13,857 nt of DNA, taken from NCBI GenBank assembly GCA_902806395.1, contig CADCWH010000353.1, positions 1 through 13,857 of the forward strand, given 5' to 3'. The notes under the pieces are model-generated. The model saw only the letters and a program-made list of their open reading frames with translations, ran no database searches and was not told where the DNA came from. The stretch comes from an uncultured Thermomicrobiales bacterium (GTDB lineage Bacteria > Chloroflexota > Chloroflexia > Thermomicrobiales > UBA6265). Of the stretch, positions 7,123 through 13,784 are shown piece after piece. The stretch's first letter is position 1; each line of letters opens with the position of its first letter. The position numbers were made by a program, and so were the translations under genes.

Positions 7123-7812
7123 TTAGTCCATCGCCACCCCCGTACCACCGACGATCCCGATCTTCCGTCTACCGTCTACCGACCCCGCCCCCGGCGGCTC
7201 CGTCACCAGCAACCGCACGACGTCGAAGAGCCGTCGTTGTTCCTTCACGATCCGGAACCCGAGCGACCGGACCAGGTCGTCCGTCTCCCGGTCCAGGTGG
7301 CACCCCAGCATCTTTTCCTGGAGTGGGGACAGCAGGCGCTGGGTCAGGGCAACCGGTCGGTACGGGGAGAGGACGTGCTCCAGCAAGACGACCCGCCCAC
7401 CCGGGCGACAGACCCTGGCTGCCTCCCGCAGTGCCCGGGCCGGGTCCGGCACGGTGCAGAGCGCCAGGCTGATCGCGACGGTGTCGAAGCTGGCATCCCG
7501 GAAGGCGAGATGACCCGCGTCCATCTGGGCGAGCAGCAGCGGCTCGCCCCCCGGCCGGCCCCGCTTTCGCGCTTCAACCAACATCCCCCGCGACAGGTCC
7601 ACCCCAACAGCCATCCCCACCCAGTCTGGGTAACCCGGGAGGTTGAGCCCACTGCCGATCGCGATCTCCAGCGTGTCCCCGCGCAGTTCGGCCGCGAGCG
7701 CCGCCCGCAGCCCACCGATCACGACCCGCTCACCGAACCCGACCGTCCGGTCATAGGTCGCGGCCCGGCGATCGTAGATCTCGCGCACCCGCTGCCGTTC
7801 GGACCGTGCCAC
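7123..7812 (-). CDS. Class I SAM-dependent methyltransferase (UbiE/METTL7-like)
   Basis: This 229-residue cytoplasmic enzyme is predicted to move a methyl group from S-adenosylmethionine to an unknown small molecule. The Rossmann fold motifs appear in order: RREIYD-like lead-in YDRRAATYDRTVGFGERV (about 13-30), motif I LEIAIGSGLNLPGYP (49-62) with the acidic Glu49, motif II GVDLSRGMLVEARKR (70-84), the AQMDAGHLAF segment (95-104) and motif IV/post with LALCTVPDPARALREAARV then RPGGRVVLLEHV (137-147). The LCTVPDP and LEHV runs resemble the METTL7-like branch of the UbiE superfamily. The GTG at 7812 is chosen because GGAGG is 7 bases upstream; an ATG at 7893 would add a random-looking lead. The acceptor cannot be read from the neighbours. 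Confidence 0.88.
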   Translation of the reverse strand: MARSERQRVREIYDRRAATYDRTVGFGERVVIGGLRAALAAELRGDTLEIAIGSGLNLPGYPDWVGMAVGVDLSRGMLVEARKRGRPGGEPLLLAQMDAGHLAFRDASFDTVAISLALCTVPDPARALREAARVCRPGGRVVLLEHVLSPYRPVALTQRLLSPLQEKMLGCHLDRETDDLVRSLGFRIVKEQRRLFDVVRLLVTEPPGAGSVDGRRKIGIVGGTGVAMD

Positions 7813-8080
7813 GGTCTGTCCTCCCCACCGCCATCCATCCCGACCGGCCCGGGAACCCGGCCCGGAATGCCCATCCCCGCAGGTCACGGCCATCCCCGAT
7901 GACCTCGCCCCGGTCCCGGGTCGCCCGGCAATACTCTATCCTGCCCGACACCGTCGCGGCGCGGGTCGCGGGCCCGTGGTCACCGCTCGCTCACCCAGGC
8001 CGGGGGCGACCATCCCATGTCACGCGGCCCAGTCCGTTCCCGATCGATCACCCGTCATCACCCACGAGGGAGCCACGACG

Positions 8081-8440
8081 ATGATCTTGACCAGGCCCGC
8101 GGGGCTGCTCCGCGGCGAGGCCGCCGCCGGACTCGCCCTCTCGGTCGCGCTCTACGCATGGCATGGCGAGGGATGGCTCCTCTTCGCGATCCTCTTCCTC
8201 GCGCCCGACCTGTCCGCGCTGGGCTATCTCGCCGGCAACCGGGTGGGCACGGCGTCCTACAATTTGGTCCACACCCTCATCGGTCCGATCCTGCTCGGCA
8301 TGGTGGGCCTGATCACGGACGCGCCCCGCGCCGTCGCCCTCGCCCTGATCTGGTCCGCTCACATCACGTTCGATCGCCTGATCGGCTACGGCCTGAAATA
8401 TCCGGGTACGTTCAAGGACACGCACCTGAACCGGATCTGA
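8081..8440 (+). CDS. DUF4260 family integral membrane protein
   Basis: This 119-residue protein matches the DUF4260 pattern along its whole length. Visible blocks are LLRGEAAAGLALSVALYAWH, a hydrophobic helix LLFAILFLAPDLSALGYLAG, VGTASYNLVHTLIGPILLG, and the C-terminal signature WSAHITFDRLIGYGLKYP ending in FKDTHLNRI. Three to four hydrophobic segments suggest a membrane protein. The molecular role of the family is not known. The conserved His in NLVHT and AHITFDR could be functional. The ATG at 8081 has GGGAG 8 bases upstream; an in-frame ATG at 7976 would add a non-hydrophobic lead without a ribosome site. It is divergent from the methyltransferase gene, with 268 bases between the two starts. 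Confidence 0.9.
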   Translation: MILTRPAGLLRGEAAAGLALSVALYAWHGEGWLLFAILFLAPDLSALGYLAGNRVGTASYNLVHTLIGPILLGMVGLITDAPRAVALALIWSAHITFDRLIGYGLKYPGTFKDTHLNRI

Positions 8441-8466
8441 AACTGACCATGCATCGTCTGGATCGA

Positions 8467-8482
8467 CCGGCATCCCTGCCGG
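8467..8482. terminator. Short hairpin after the DUF4260 gene
   Basis: CCGGCA, a TCCC loop and TGCCGG form a perfect 6-bp stem 27 bases after the DUF4260 stop codon. A second small stem (CCCGG, TGAT, CCGGG) follows at 8498-8511. Neither has a T-tract, so they may only weaken read-through into the next gene. Confidence 0.3.
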
Positions 8483-8563
8483 CTGGGTCGCCTCTCTCCC
8501 GGTGATCCGGGATGGTAAGCCGCTCCCAACTTGGGCGGGCCGGAGAAATGGGGAAATGGACCG

Positions 8564-8872
8564 GTGATCCTCGAAGCCGCCTACCTCACCGTCGGGATCA
8601 CCCGGACCGAAGCGTTCGAGGTCGCCTTCCGCCGGGCATCGCCATTGATCGCCGCCTCACCCGGATATCTCGGCCACGAGCTGCACCGGTGCCTGGAAAC
8701 ACCCGGTCGCTATCTGCTCTTGGTCCGGTGGGAACGCCTCGAAGACCACACCGTCGGCTTCCGGGGCTCCCTCGCCTATGACGAGTGGAAGGCCCTCCTG
8801 CACCACTTCTACGACCCGTTCCCGGTCGTCGAGCACTTCACCGGCGTGCCACTGGGCGACCCCGGCCCGTGA
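8564..8872 (+). CDS. Antibiotic biosynthesis monooxygenase (ABM) domain protein
   Basis: A 102-residue single-domain protein of the dimeric alpha/beta-barrel ABM superfamily, whose members include quinone-type monooxygenases and many uncharacterised stress proteins. Typical blocks are the first strand and helix (EAAYLTVGITRTEAFEVAF), the SPGYLGHELHRCLETPGRYL strand pair, LLVRWERLEDHTVGFRGSL, and the C-terminal HHFYDPFPVVEHFTGV. No cofactor motif is expected in this fold. The GTG at 8564 gives the usual family length; GGGG lies 10 bases upstream, a weak site. An in-frame TTG at 8531 would add 11 residues. It follows the DUF4260 gene on the same strand with a 123-base gap and converges on the kinase gene, the two stop codons being 37 bases apart. 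The substrate is unknown. Confidence 0.82.
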   Translation: MILEAAYLTVGITRTEAFEVAFRRASPLIAASPGYLGHELHRCLETPGRYLLLVRWERLEDHTVGFRGSLAYDEWKALLHHFYDPFPVVEHFTGVPLGDPGP

Positions 8873-8909
8873 CCCGGCACCGCGCGGACAGAGGGTTCGC
8901 TCGCGACGA

Positions 8910-9410
8910 TCAGCCGGGCAGGTCGACCGCTCGCAGCACCTCCGCCACCACCTGGTCGAGCGGGGCGCTGGTATCGATCTCGTGCCCGGCCGAGGCCCGC
9001 AACAGGGGTTCAACGGTCTGTCGCAGGTGGAGCGTGCGCTCGATCTCCTCGGGACGCTTCCCATAGGGATTGTTCGTCCGGCTGGCCAACCGCGCGACGA
9101 TCACCTCGGCGGGTGCCGAGAGCAGGATGATGTGGTCGAACCATGGGTAGAACGTTCCCTGGTTCGGGGAGCAGCCTCCGAGGAACAGCACATCGCCGTC
9201 CTCCCTGGAGAGGAGGCGCCGGATACGGTCTCCGCGCCAGACCCAGTCCAGACCGGAACCGAGGCCGGTGATCTCGTCGTCCGGGACGGTGACCACCTCG
9301 GAAAGCCCACCCTCGTCCGCATCGATGGCCACGTACCCGCGATCAGCGAGGGCCGCGATCACCGTGGACTTGCCGGTTCCCGACATGCCCGTCAGCAGAA
9401 CCTTCTTCAT
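8910..9410 (-). CDS. Small P-loop kinase-like AAA-family ATPase
   Basis: A 166-residue nucleotide-binding protein related to shikimate- or adenylate-kinase-like P-loop enzymes. The Walker A motif GMSGTGKS is at residues 8-15 right after MKKVLLT. Further blocks are ALADRGYVAIDADEGGLSE, a Walker-B-like strand with GDVLFLGGCSPNQGTFYP, the strand DHIILLSAPAEVIVARLASR, a lid-like TNNPYGKRPEEIER, and the end EPLLRASAGHEIDTSAPLDQ. Proteins with the same GCxxNQGxFYP and RTxNPYGK runs are annotated only as AAA ATPases, and their phosphate acceptor is not known to me. The ATG at 9410 has GGGGG 6 bases upstream; the in-frame ATG at 9605 would add 65 unstructured residues. It is divergent from the EamA gene. 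Confidence 0.85.
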   Translation of the reverse strand: MKKVLLTGMSGTGKSTVIAALADRGYVAIDADEGGLSEVVTVPDDEITGLGSGLDWVWRGDRIRRLLSREDGDVLFLGGCSPNQGTFYPWFDHIILLSAPAEVIVARLASRTNNPYGKRPEEIERTLHLRQTVEPLLRASAGHEIDTSAPLDQVVAEVLRAVDLPG

Positions 9411-9779
9411 GCCATGCCCCCACGATGACCACGGCCGGCACTCCCGAACGGGCCCCGAGCGATCGGTGGTGCGAGTGTCTATCCGTCGCCGGTCGGAGAT
9501 CTCCGAGACCGTCACCTGAATGCGGACAGGGCGAGCGCGAGCGTCGGAGTGCCCATACCGCCCCGGTGCCGACGCGGGCGGGGAAAGCGCGTCCATTGGT
9601 CCCATGCCACACGCACCGTGCCATGCTATGTCAGAATCAGGGGCGTTCCGACCGGATGGCGTGCGATGCGTCCCTGTCCCGTCGCCGATCCCATTCCCGG
9701 CCTTCGTCCGATCCGTCTACGTGGACCGCTCGGTCATCGGCTCCGTCAGGTCGCGAATCCTCACCCCCGGGACCACCCC
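9411..9779. other. Divergent intergenic region, kinase / EamA
   Basis: No gene is supported. The region must hold the promoters of both divergent genes, but I cannot pick convincing -35/-10 pairs on either strand. A perfect 12-bp palindrome CGGAGATCTCCG lies at 9494-9505, about 84 bases upstream of the kinase start. An AT-richer patch with TATGTCAGAAT lies near 9627-9640 and may be part of a plus-strand promoter. Confidence 0.4.
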
Positions 9780-10841
9780 ATGAACGCCGTCAGGCGCCAC
9801 GTCCCCGCTTCGCCCGGTCCCGTTGCGACCTCGGCCGGGTCCGATGACGAGTCCCGTCCCGTCCCCGCGAGCAGCCGCCGCGCGACCCACCTCTCCCTGC
9901 TGCTGGTGGCCATGATCTGGGGCGGCAATTTCGTCGCCATCAAGACCATGCTGCGCGACCTCGCCCCGCTCGATGTCGCCTTCGTCCGGGGCATGGGTGC
10001 GGCGGGATTCTTCATCCTCACCCTGCTCCTGACCGGCAACCCCCGGCTCCGGATGCCCCGGGCCGACTGGGTCCGCCTGGTCGCGGTCGGCCTGATCGGG
10101 GTCACGGTCCTGAACGTGGCGATCGTCTTCGGCCAGTCGTTGCTCTCGGCCGCGCTCGCCAGCCTGATCGTGACCAGCAACCCCATCCACACCGCGATCA
10201 TCTCCCGCCTGGTACTGGGCGAGCCACTGACCCGCCGCAAGCTGGGCGGCATCGCCCTGGCCTTCGTCGGTCTGGTGATCGTGCTCCGTTGGGGCGCGGC
10301 CGGCGGGGCCGGGTTCGGCACCGGTCACATCCGAGGCGTCCTGATCCTCGCGATCGCCCCCTTCTCCTGGGCGATCTACACCGTCCTCAGCAAACCGCTC
10401 CTGCAGCGCCACTCACCCGTCCACGTCGCGGGCTACTCGACGGTGATCGGGGCCCTGGCCTTCCTGGCGATCCCGTTCCTGCGCCCCGGCACCCTGGACC
10501 GGATCGCCGACCTCCCCGCCCGGGGCTGGCTGGCCGCCACCTTCGCCACGCTGATCTCGTTCGTCCTGGCCTATGTCCTCTGGTACCGGGGTCTCCGGGT
10601 CCTCAGTCCCAGCCAGACGGCGGTCTACATCTACCTGGTCCCCGTCTTCGGTCTCCTCTCGGCCTGGCTCATCCTCGGCGAGGAACCGACCCTCTTCCTC
10701 CTCCTCGGCGGCGCCACGATCCTCACCGGCGTCATCGTCACCAACACCGGCGCGCCCCGTCCAAAGGACACCGCACCGACCTCCGCCCCGGCCAATGTCC
10801 CGGCATCGAGTCCGGTCGTCCGACCTCCCGCCCGACCGTGA
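9780..10841 (+). CDS. EamA/DMT-family transporter
   Basis: A 353-residue inner-membrane protein of the drug/metabolite transporter superfamily, exporting or importing an unknown small metabolite. It has two EamA repeats of five helices each. The first begins LSLLLVAMIWGGNFVAIKTM and includes FFILTLLLTG and LIVTSNPIHTAIISRLVLGE; the second begins GVLILAIAPFSWAIYTVLSK and includes YSTVIGALAFLAIPFL, VLAYVLWYRGLRVLSPS and VYIYLVPVFGLLSAWLILGE. The paired LGE motif at the end of helix 4 and helix 9 is typical. About 40 hydrophilic residues at the N-terminus and 35 Pro/Ala-rich residues at the C-terminus make it longer than the usual 300. The ATG at 9780 opens MNAVRRHVPASPG; the ribosome site is weak (GGGA 7 bases upstream), so the exact start is less certain. 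Confidence 0.9.
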   Translation: MNAVRRHVPASPGPVATSAGSDDESRPVPASSRRATHLSLLLVAMIWGGNFVAIKTMLRDLAPLDVAFVRGMGAAGFFILTLLLTGNPRLRMPRADWVRLVAVGLIGVTVLNVAIVFGQSLLSAALASLIVTSNPIHTAIISRLVLGEPLTRRKLGGIALAFVGLVIVLRWGAAGGAGFGTGHIRGVLILAIAPFSWAIYTVLSKPLLQRHSPVHVAGYSTVIGALAFLAIPFLRPGTLDRIADLPARGWLAATFATLISFVLAYVLWYRGLRVLSPSQTAVYIYLVPVFGLLSAWLILGEEPTLFLLLGGATILTGVIVTNTGAPRPKDTAPTSAPANVPASSPVVRPPARP

Positions 10842-10980
10842 TGACACCCGGCAGCGCCTTCGATCGGCGTACGGCCGCACCTGTCGGGGAGGAACGGCGC
10901 GTGGGGCAGGGGTGAAGCCCATGCCAGGTGGCGCTCGCACGATGTACGCTACGGCGACCGTGACCACGGACGATCCGCAC

Positions 10981-11005
10981 GGCGCCCGGGCGACCTCCGG
11001 GCGCC
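10981..11005. repeat. 9-bp inverted repeat before the SRAP gene
   Basis: GGCGCCCGG (10981-10989) and CCGGGCGCC (10997-11005) flank a 7-base loop. It lies 139 bases after the EamA stop and 29 bases before the SRAP start. It may be a terminator for the EamA transcript or a structured leader for SRAP. No T-tract follows. Confidence 0.4.
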
Positions 11006-11034
11006 ATGGGGACGGTAGGCTCAGGAGATTGCCG

Positions 11035-11727
11035 ATGTGCGGGCGATACGTGCTCGAAGACGTGGAAGACATCTCGGAGCGGTTCAAGGTCCCACCGATC
11101 ATCGGCTTCCAGCGGCCGACGTTCAATGCCGCCCCAACCCAGCGCCTGCCGGTGGTCTTCTCGGGCGATGACGGCGCGCGGGCGGTGGAGCCGCTCCGCT
11201 GGGGCCTGACCCCGGCCTGGCGCCGGCCGGATGACAAGGCCGCCCCGTCGCTGTTCAACGCCCGGGCCGAGACCGTCGCCGAGAAGCCCACGTTCCGGCG
11301 CCTGTTGCGGGCGCACCGCTGCCTGGTGCCCGCCACCGGCTTCTACGAATGGGCTACCGAGGGTGGTCGGAAAGTGCCCCACCGGTTCATGCTCGACGAC
11401 GGGGACCTCTTTGCCTTCGCCGGTCTCTACGACCCCGGCAAGGGGGACGATGACGGCGCCTTCACCCTCCTCACCACCCGCCCCAACGATCTGGTCGCGC
11501 CCTACCATGACCGGATGCCGGTGATCCTGCGGCCTGATCTGGAGGATCTCTGGCTTGACCCCGACGTGGACGAGCCCGCCCCGCTCGAGGCCTGCTACGA
11601 ACCGTACCCAGCCGACGAGATGCGCGAGCATGCCGCCAGCACGCGGGTCAACGATGTCCGCAACGACGACCCGGCCCTCCTCGCCGGCGACGACGGGAGC
11701 ACCGGCTCGGCTGGGGCAGATCGCTAG
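11035..11727 (+). CDS. SRAP-domain protein (YedK/HMCES type), abasic-site crosslinker
   Basis: A 230-residue SOS-response-associated peptidase family protein. The family shields abasic sites in single-stranded DNA by forming a covalent thiazolidine bond through Cys2. All key residues are in place: Cys2 in MCGRY after removal of Met1, Asn75 in FNARAET, Glu105 in TGFYEW and His158 in YHDRMPV, positions that match those of E. coli YedK closely. Other signature blocks are FNAAPTQRLPVV, LRWGLTPAW and LLTTRPNDLVAPYH. The C-terminal 25 residues are acidic and Gly/Ser-rich and look disordered. The ATG at 11035 is fixed by the need for Cys2 and by AGGAG 7 bases upstream. It stands alone between the EamA gene and a strong terminator, and I could not find a LexA-type operator by eye. 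Confidence 0.95.
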   Translation: MCGRYVLEDVEDISERFKVPPIIGFQRPTFNAAPTQRLPVVFSGDDGARAVEPLRWGLTPAWRRPDDKAAPSLFNARAETVAEKPTFRRLLRAHRCLVPATGFYEWATEGGRKVPHRFMLDDGDLFAFAGLYDPGKGDDDGAFTLLTTRPNDLVAPYHDRMPVILRPDLEDLWLDPDVDEPAPLEACYEPYPADEMREHAASTRVNDVRNDDPALLAGDDGSTGSAGADR

Positions 11728-11773
11728 GGTCGAACCCTCCCGTGGCACCGGTGCCAAAATCATGGAATCGTGC

Positions 11774-11807
11774 AGAAGCCGCCGGTCCGAACGGACCGGC
11801 GGCTTCT
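11774..11807. terminator. Perfect 16-bp hairpin between convergent genes
   Basis: AGAAGCCGCCGGTCCG, two A bases, and the exact reverse complement end-to-end at 11792-11807. It lies 46 bases after the SRAP stop and 22 bases after the stop of the minus-strand cupredoxin gene, so it serves both. On the plus strand TTCT closes the stem and on the minus strand the same, giving a short built-in T-rich arm. A bidirectional factor-independent terminator is the natural reading. Confidence 0.8.
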
Positions 11808-11829
11808 CCGCATCCGTCGCCGCCCCCGT

Positions 11830-12732
11830 CTAGGCCGCCGGCGTCCCCACGTCACCGACGGTGAACACCTCGACCATGCCCATCGCCACGTGCGGCATGC
11901 CAGTCTCGGGATCGAAGACGAAGCACAACGCGATGTACGTCCCCGGTGACAGGTCCACTTCGGTCCACGCCGTCGATCCGGACGAGAGCCACCCGATGCC
12001 ACCGACCGGTTGGATATCGGCCAGCGACGGCCCACCGCCGACCGGTGTGGCGTTCTCGTCCTCGCTTTCGCTCATGAAGAGCTCGATGGCCTGCTCGGCG
12101 GTCAACGGCTCAGACGATCTCGCCAGGAGGAGTTCGTGCGGCTCCTGGCCGTCGTTGGTAACCTGCCAGACCTGTCGTCCTGGGGAGACTGATTCTGGGA
12201 TCTGGAACCCGTACTCGAAGAGCCCCACCGTCTCATCGGCAACCGGCTCCTGGCTCGCCTCGGGTGTCGCCTCCGTCCCGACCACTTCTAGCACCGCGGG
12301 GAAGTCGTCGAGGACGAGGTGGGTGCCAGGGGAGAGGTCGACCACGGCCACGGACGTCTCTCCCGGCAGCGTCTCGCCGGGGAACCCGGGGAACGTCGCA
12401 TCGAGGAACCATTCGGGTGGCTCCTGGGCCTCGGGACCGAGGTCGGCCAGCGCCCGCTCGCGGTCGATCCCGTCCGGCAAGCCCGTCAAGAGCGAGTGAC
12501 GCGATTCCTGGCCCCCATTCTCGTAGACGATCAACGTCCGGCCAGCGTCGACCTCAGCGGGCATCTCGAAGCCGTCGTCGCTCACCCGGATGTGAAGTTC
12601 GGGGTAGCCCATCCCGGCCAGGAGCGCCCCGGAGGCAGCAGGGGTCGCTTCTTGTGCCAATACGCCAGCCGGCGACCCTAGCAGCGTGCCGGCCAGCAAC
12701 CCGATCCCCAACGTCCGTCGCGACAGCTTCAT
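11830..12732 (-). CDS. Exported protein with two cupredoxin-like domains
   Basis: A 300-residue exported protein. The signal peptide spans residues 1-26 (MKLSRRTLGIGLLAGTLLGS, then PAGVLA with cleavage before QEATP); the SRRTLG run resembles a twin-arginine motif. The mature part shows two similar halves. Each starts with a strand like DDGFEMPAEVDAGRTLIVYE or YGFQIPESVSPGRQVWQVTN, has a His after a short gap (ESRHSLL, EPHELLL), and ends in a DLSPGTHLVLDDF or DLSPGTYIALCFVF strand before a final beta strand. Only the second half carries Cys270, His281 and Met284/286 (GMPHVAMGM), so at most one copper site is likely. The spacing Cys-x10-His differs from plastocyanin, so copper binding is inference. 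The ATG at 12732 has GGAGG 7 bases upstream; the ATG 6 bases earlier is too close to it. Confidence 0.8.
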   Translation of the reverse strand: MKLSRRTLGIGLLAGTLLGSPAGVLAQEATPAASGALLAGMGYPELHIRVSDDGFEMPAEVDAGRTLIVYENGGQESRHSLLTGLPDGIDRERALADLGPEAQEPPEWFLDATFPGFPGETLPGETSVAVVDLSPGTHLVLDDFPAVLEVVGTEATPEASQEPVADETVGLFEYGFQIPESVSPGRQVWQVTNDGQEPHELLLARSSEPLTAEQAIELFMSESEDENATPVGGGPSLADIQPVGGIGWLSSGSTAWTEVDLSPGTYIALCFVFDPETGMPHVAMGMVEVFTVGDVGTPAA

Positions 12733-12769
12733 CCCCATGCCTCCTTCGACCACGGACCGACCTTTCACT

Positions 12770-12790
12770 CCCGGTGACCGATACACCGGG
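12770..12790. repeat. 7-bp inverted repeat in the leader of the cupredoxin gene
   Basis: CCCGGTG and CACCGGG flank a 7-base loop, 38 bases upstream of the start codon at 12732. It may fold in the mRNA leader or be a protein site; nothing more can be said. Confidence 0.35.
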
Positions 12791-12829
12791 GCCCGCCACG
12801 CCACCGTGACAACGCGGTCCCTGGTGTCC

Positions 12830-12874
12830 AGGATATGGGAATCGACGCGGCATGTCGTTACGTCGTTCGACGTA
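12830..12874 (-). promoter_or_regulatory. Promoter candidate with adjacent 16-bp palindrome
   Basis: On the minus strand, ACGACA (12853-12858) and TATCCT (12830-12835) are spaced by 17 bases, each sharing four of six positions with the consensus. Directly upstream of the -35, TACGTCGTTCGACGTA (12859-12874) is a 7-bp inverted repeat around two bases. The placement suits an operator or activator site for the exported cupredoxin-like gene, about 100 bases downstream. The palindrome is plain to see; the promoter boxes are weak. Confidence 0.35.
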
Positions 12875-13070
12875 TTTACTGGGACTGTAGACATCCGCTG
12901 GCGGCGTGTTCATGTGGGCGGACATGCGTGGCCAGGCCCTACCCAGTCCAGTGCGGCTCCCCGAATCAGTCCTACCCATCTCCCGGCCAACCCACCCGTG
13001 CCAGCGTCTTGACCGGCCACCCATCCCGAGAGCAACTAGGAGCGGCAGGTCGACGTCGACGTCACCGTGC

Positions 13071-13289
13071 TCAGCCGATCGATGCGAATCCGACCAGCGA
13101 GGCGACCGCTTGGCGAAGGCCAGCGCGGATGCGGATGACCGTCCGTGCGGTGGTGGACGGCGAGGCTTGAGCCGGCACCACGACGGGGTGGGTGCGAGCG
13201 GATGCGGCCAGACGGTCGCGGGCGGCCGTGACGAGGAGATCGTCGTAGCGGCGAAGGGCGGCCTCAACATCGCCTTGCGGGACCAACAT
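13071..13289 (-). CDS. Small hypothetical protein, 72 residues
   Basis: The family is not recognised. The ATG at 13289 has a textbook ribosome site, GGAGG 6 bases upstream, which is the main reason to call it. The N-terminal third is a good amphipathic helix (DVEAALRRYDDLLVTAARDR), followed by a short Pro/Ala/Ser/Thr-rich linker and a second, basic and hydrophobic helix (TVIRIRAGLRQAVASLVGFA). Two helices with a basic face suggest a membrane-surface or nucleic-acid-binding peptide, but this is only a shape argument. An in-frame ATG at 13631 would add 114 residues of low-quality sequence and is rejected. A perfect 7-bp stem (13317-13337) lies in its leader. Confidence 0.6.
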   Translation of the reverse strand: MLVPQGDVEAALRRYDDLLVTAARDRLAASARTHPVVVPAQASPSTTARTVIRIRAGLRQAVASLVGFASIG

Positions 13290-13316
13290 GGTGTACCTCC
13301 GGGTTCCGTCTCCGAC

Positions 13317-13337
13317 GCTCCCGTTCGATCCGGGAGC
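13317..13337. repeat. 7-bp inverted repeat in the leader of the 72-residue gene
   Basis: GCTCCCG and CGGGAGC flank a 7-base loop, about 28 bases upstream of the start codon at 13289. Possible leader hairpin or operator half-sites. Confidence 0.35.
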
Positions 13338-13399
13338 GGCACCCGTTCGACTGGTCTCGGGCACGTACCCAGAATGCGCCTCGCGCGGCGCCCCGCAAT

Positions 13400-13426
13400 C
13401 CGTAGGACCTACTGGGAAACCTACGG
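13400..13426. repeat. Inverted repeat CCGTAGG / CCTACGG
   Basis: Two 7-base arms are separated by 13 bases, giving a centre-to-centre distance of 20 bases, about two helical turns. This is a spacing often used by dimeric regulators. It lies 111 bases upstream of the start at 13289. Confidence 0.3.
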
Positions 13427-13502
13427 AGTTCGTTGGCCCGCGATGCTGAGAATCTCGAGCGTCTCGCGGACACGTTGCGTCCCGGGCGGCACTGGGGGAT
13501 GA

Positions 13503-13610
13503 GTCAGTGCACCCGCGGCCTCCGAGTCCGCGCTGCGCCAGGTGGACGCTGGCCGACCGGTGGGCGAGGTGGCGCACCTCTTCGGCTTCCACCGGCCGGT
13601 CCGCCCGTGA
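13503..13610 (+). pseudogene. Possible transposase helix-turn-helix remnant
   Basis: Between two in-frame stops (13500-13502 and 13608-13610) the plus strand encodes 35 residues, of which ESALRQVDAGRPVGEVAHLF followed by GFHRP resembles the first DNA-binding helix-turn-helix of IS481- or IS630-type transposases. There is no start codon or ribosome site, and no recognisable transposase follows in any frame, so if it is real it is a decayed fragment. Chance resemblance is quite possible. Confidence 0.3.
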
Positions 13611-13730
13611 TCGGCCCAGTCCCCCAGTCACTCCCCCTCGCCCAGGTCGCAGTGCGGCCGGACGCTATGCCAACCGAGCAGTGCCCGGCTTGGGCGGCGG
13701 AAACCGGTCGAGCGCTACACTCCCCGGTCG

Positions 13731-13766
13731 AGAGCACCTCTTAGAGCACCTTAGACAACACCTCGT
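13731..13766. repeat. Three tandem imperfect 12-base repeats
   Basis: AGAGCACCTCTT, AGAGCACCTTAG and ACAACACCTCGT follow each other without gaps. The first nine bases of copies one and two are identical, and copy three keeps the CACCT core. The array ends 18 bases before the ATG of the DinB-family gene. Confidence 0.5.
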
Positions 13767-13784
13767 CGTCACAGAGGGAGTCCG

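Larger units (their letters stand above)
12733..13070. other. Intergenic region upstream of the cupredoxin-like gene
   Basis: No gene is supported in these 338 bases; frames crossing it give random Arg/Pro-rich products. It contains the leader hairpin at 12770-12790 and the palindrome/promoter candidate at 12830-12874. From 12880 to 13070 I see nothing definite. Confidence 0.5.
13290..13784. other. Intergenic region before the DinB-family gene
   Basis: No intact gene is supported in these 495 bases. They contain the leader repeat at 13317-13337, the CCGTAGG inverted repeat, the possible transposase remnant at 13503-13610, and the 12-base tandem repeats at 13731-13766. TACACT at 13716-13721 could be the -10 of a promoter for the DinB-family gene, but no good -35 is visible. 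Confidence 0.45.

Noticed and set aside
7813..8080. AT-richer patch CAATACTCTATCC (about 7929-7941) as a divergent promoter
   Set aside because: A -10-like box can be drawn on either strand but no acceptable -35 stands at the right distance.
10413..11763. Minus-strand open frames of more than 300 codons opposite the EamA and SRAP genes
   Set aside because: They overlap two confidently identified plus-strand genes and give compositionally biased products.
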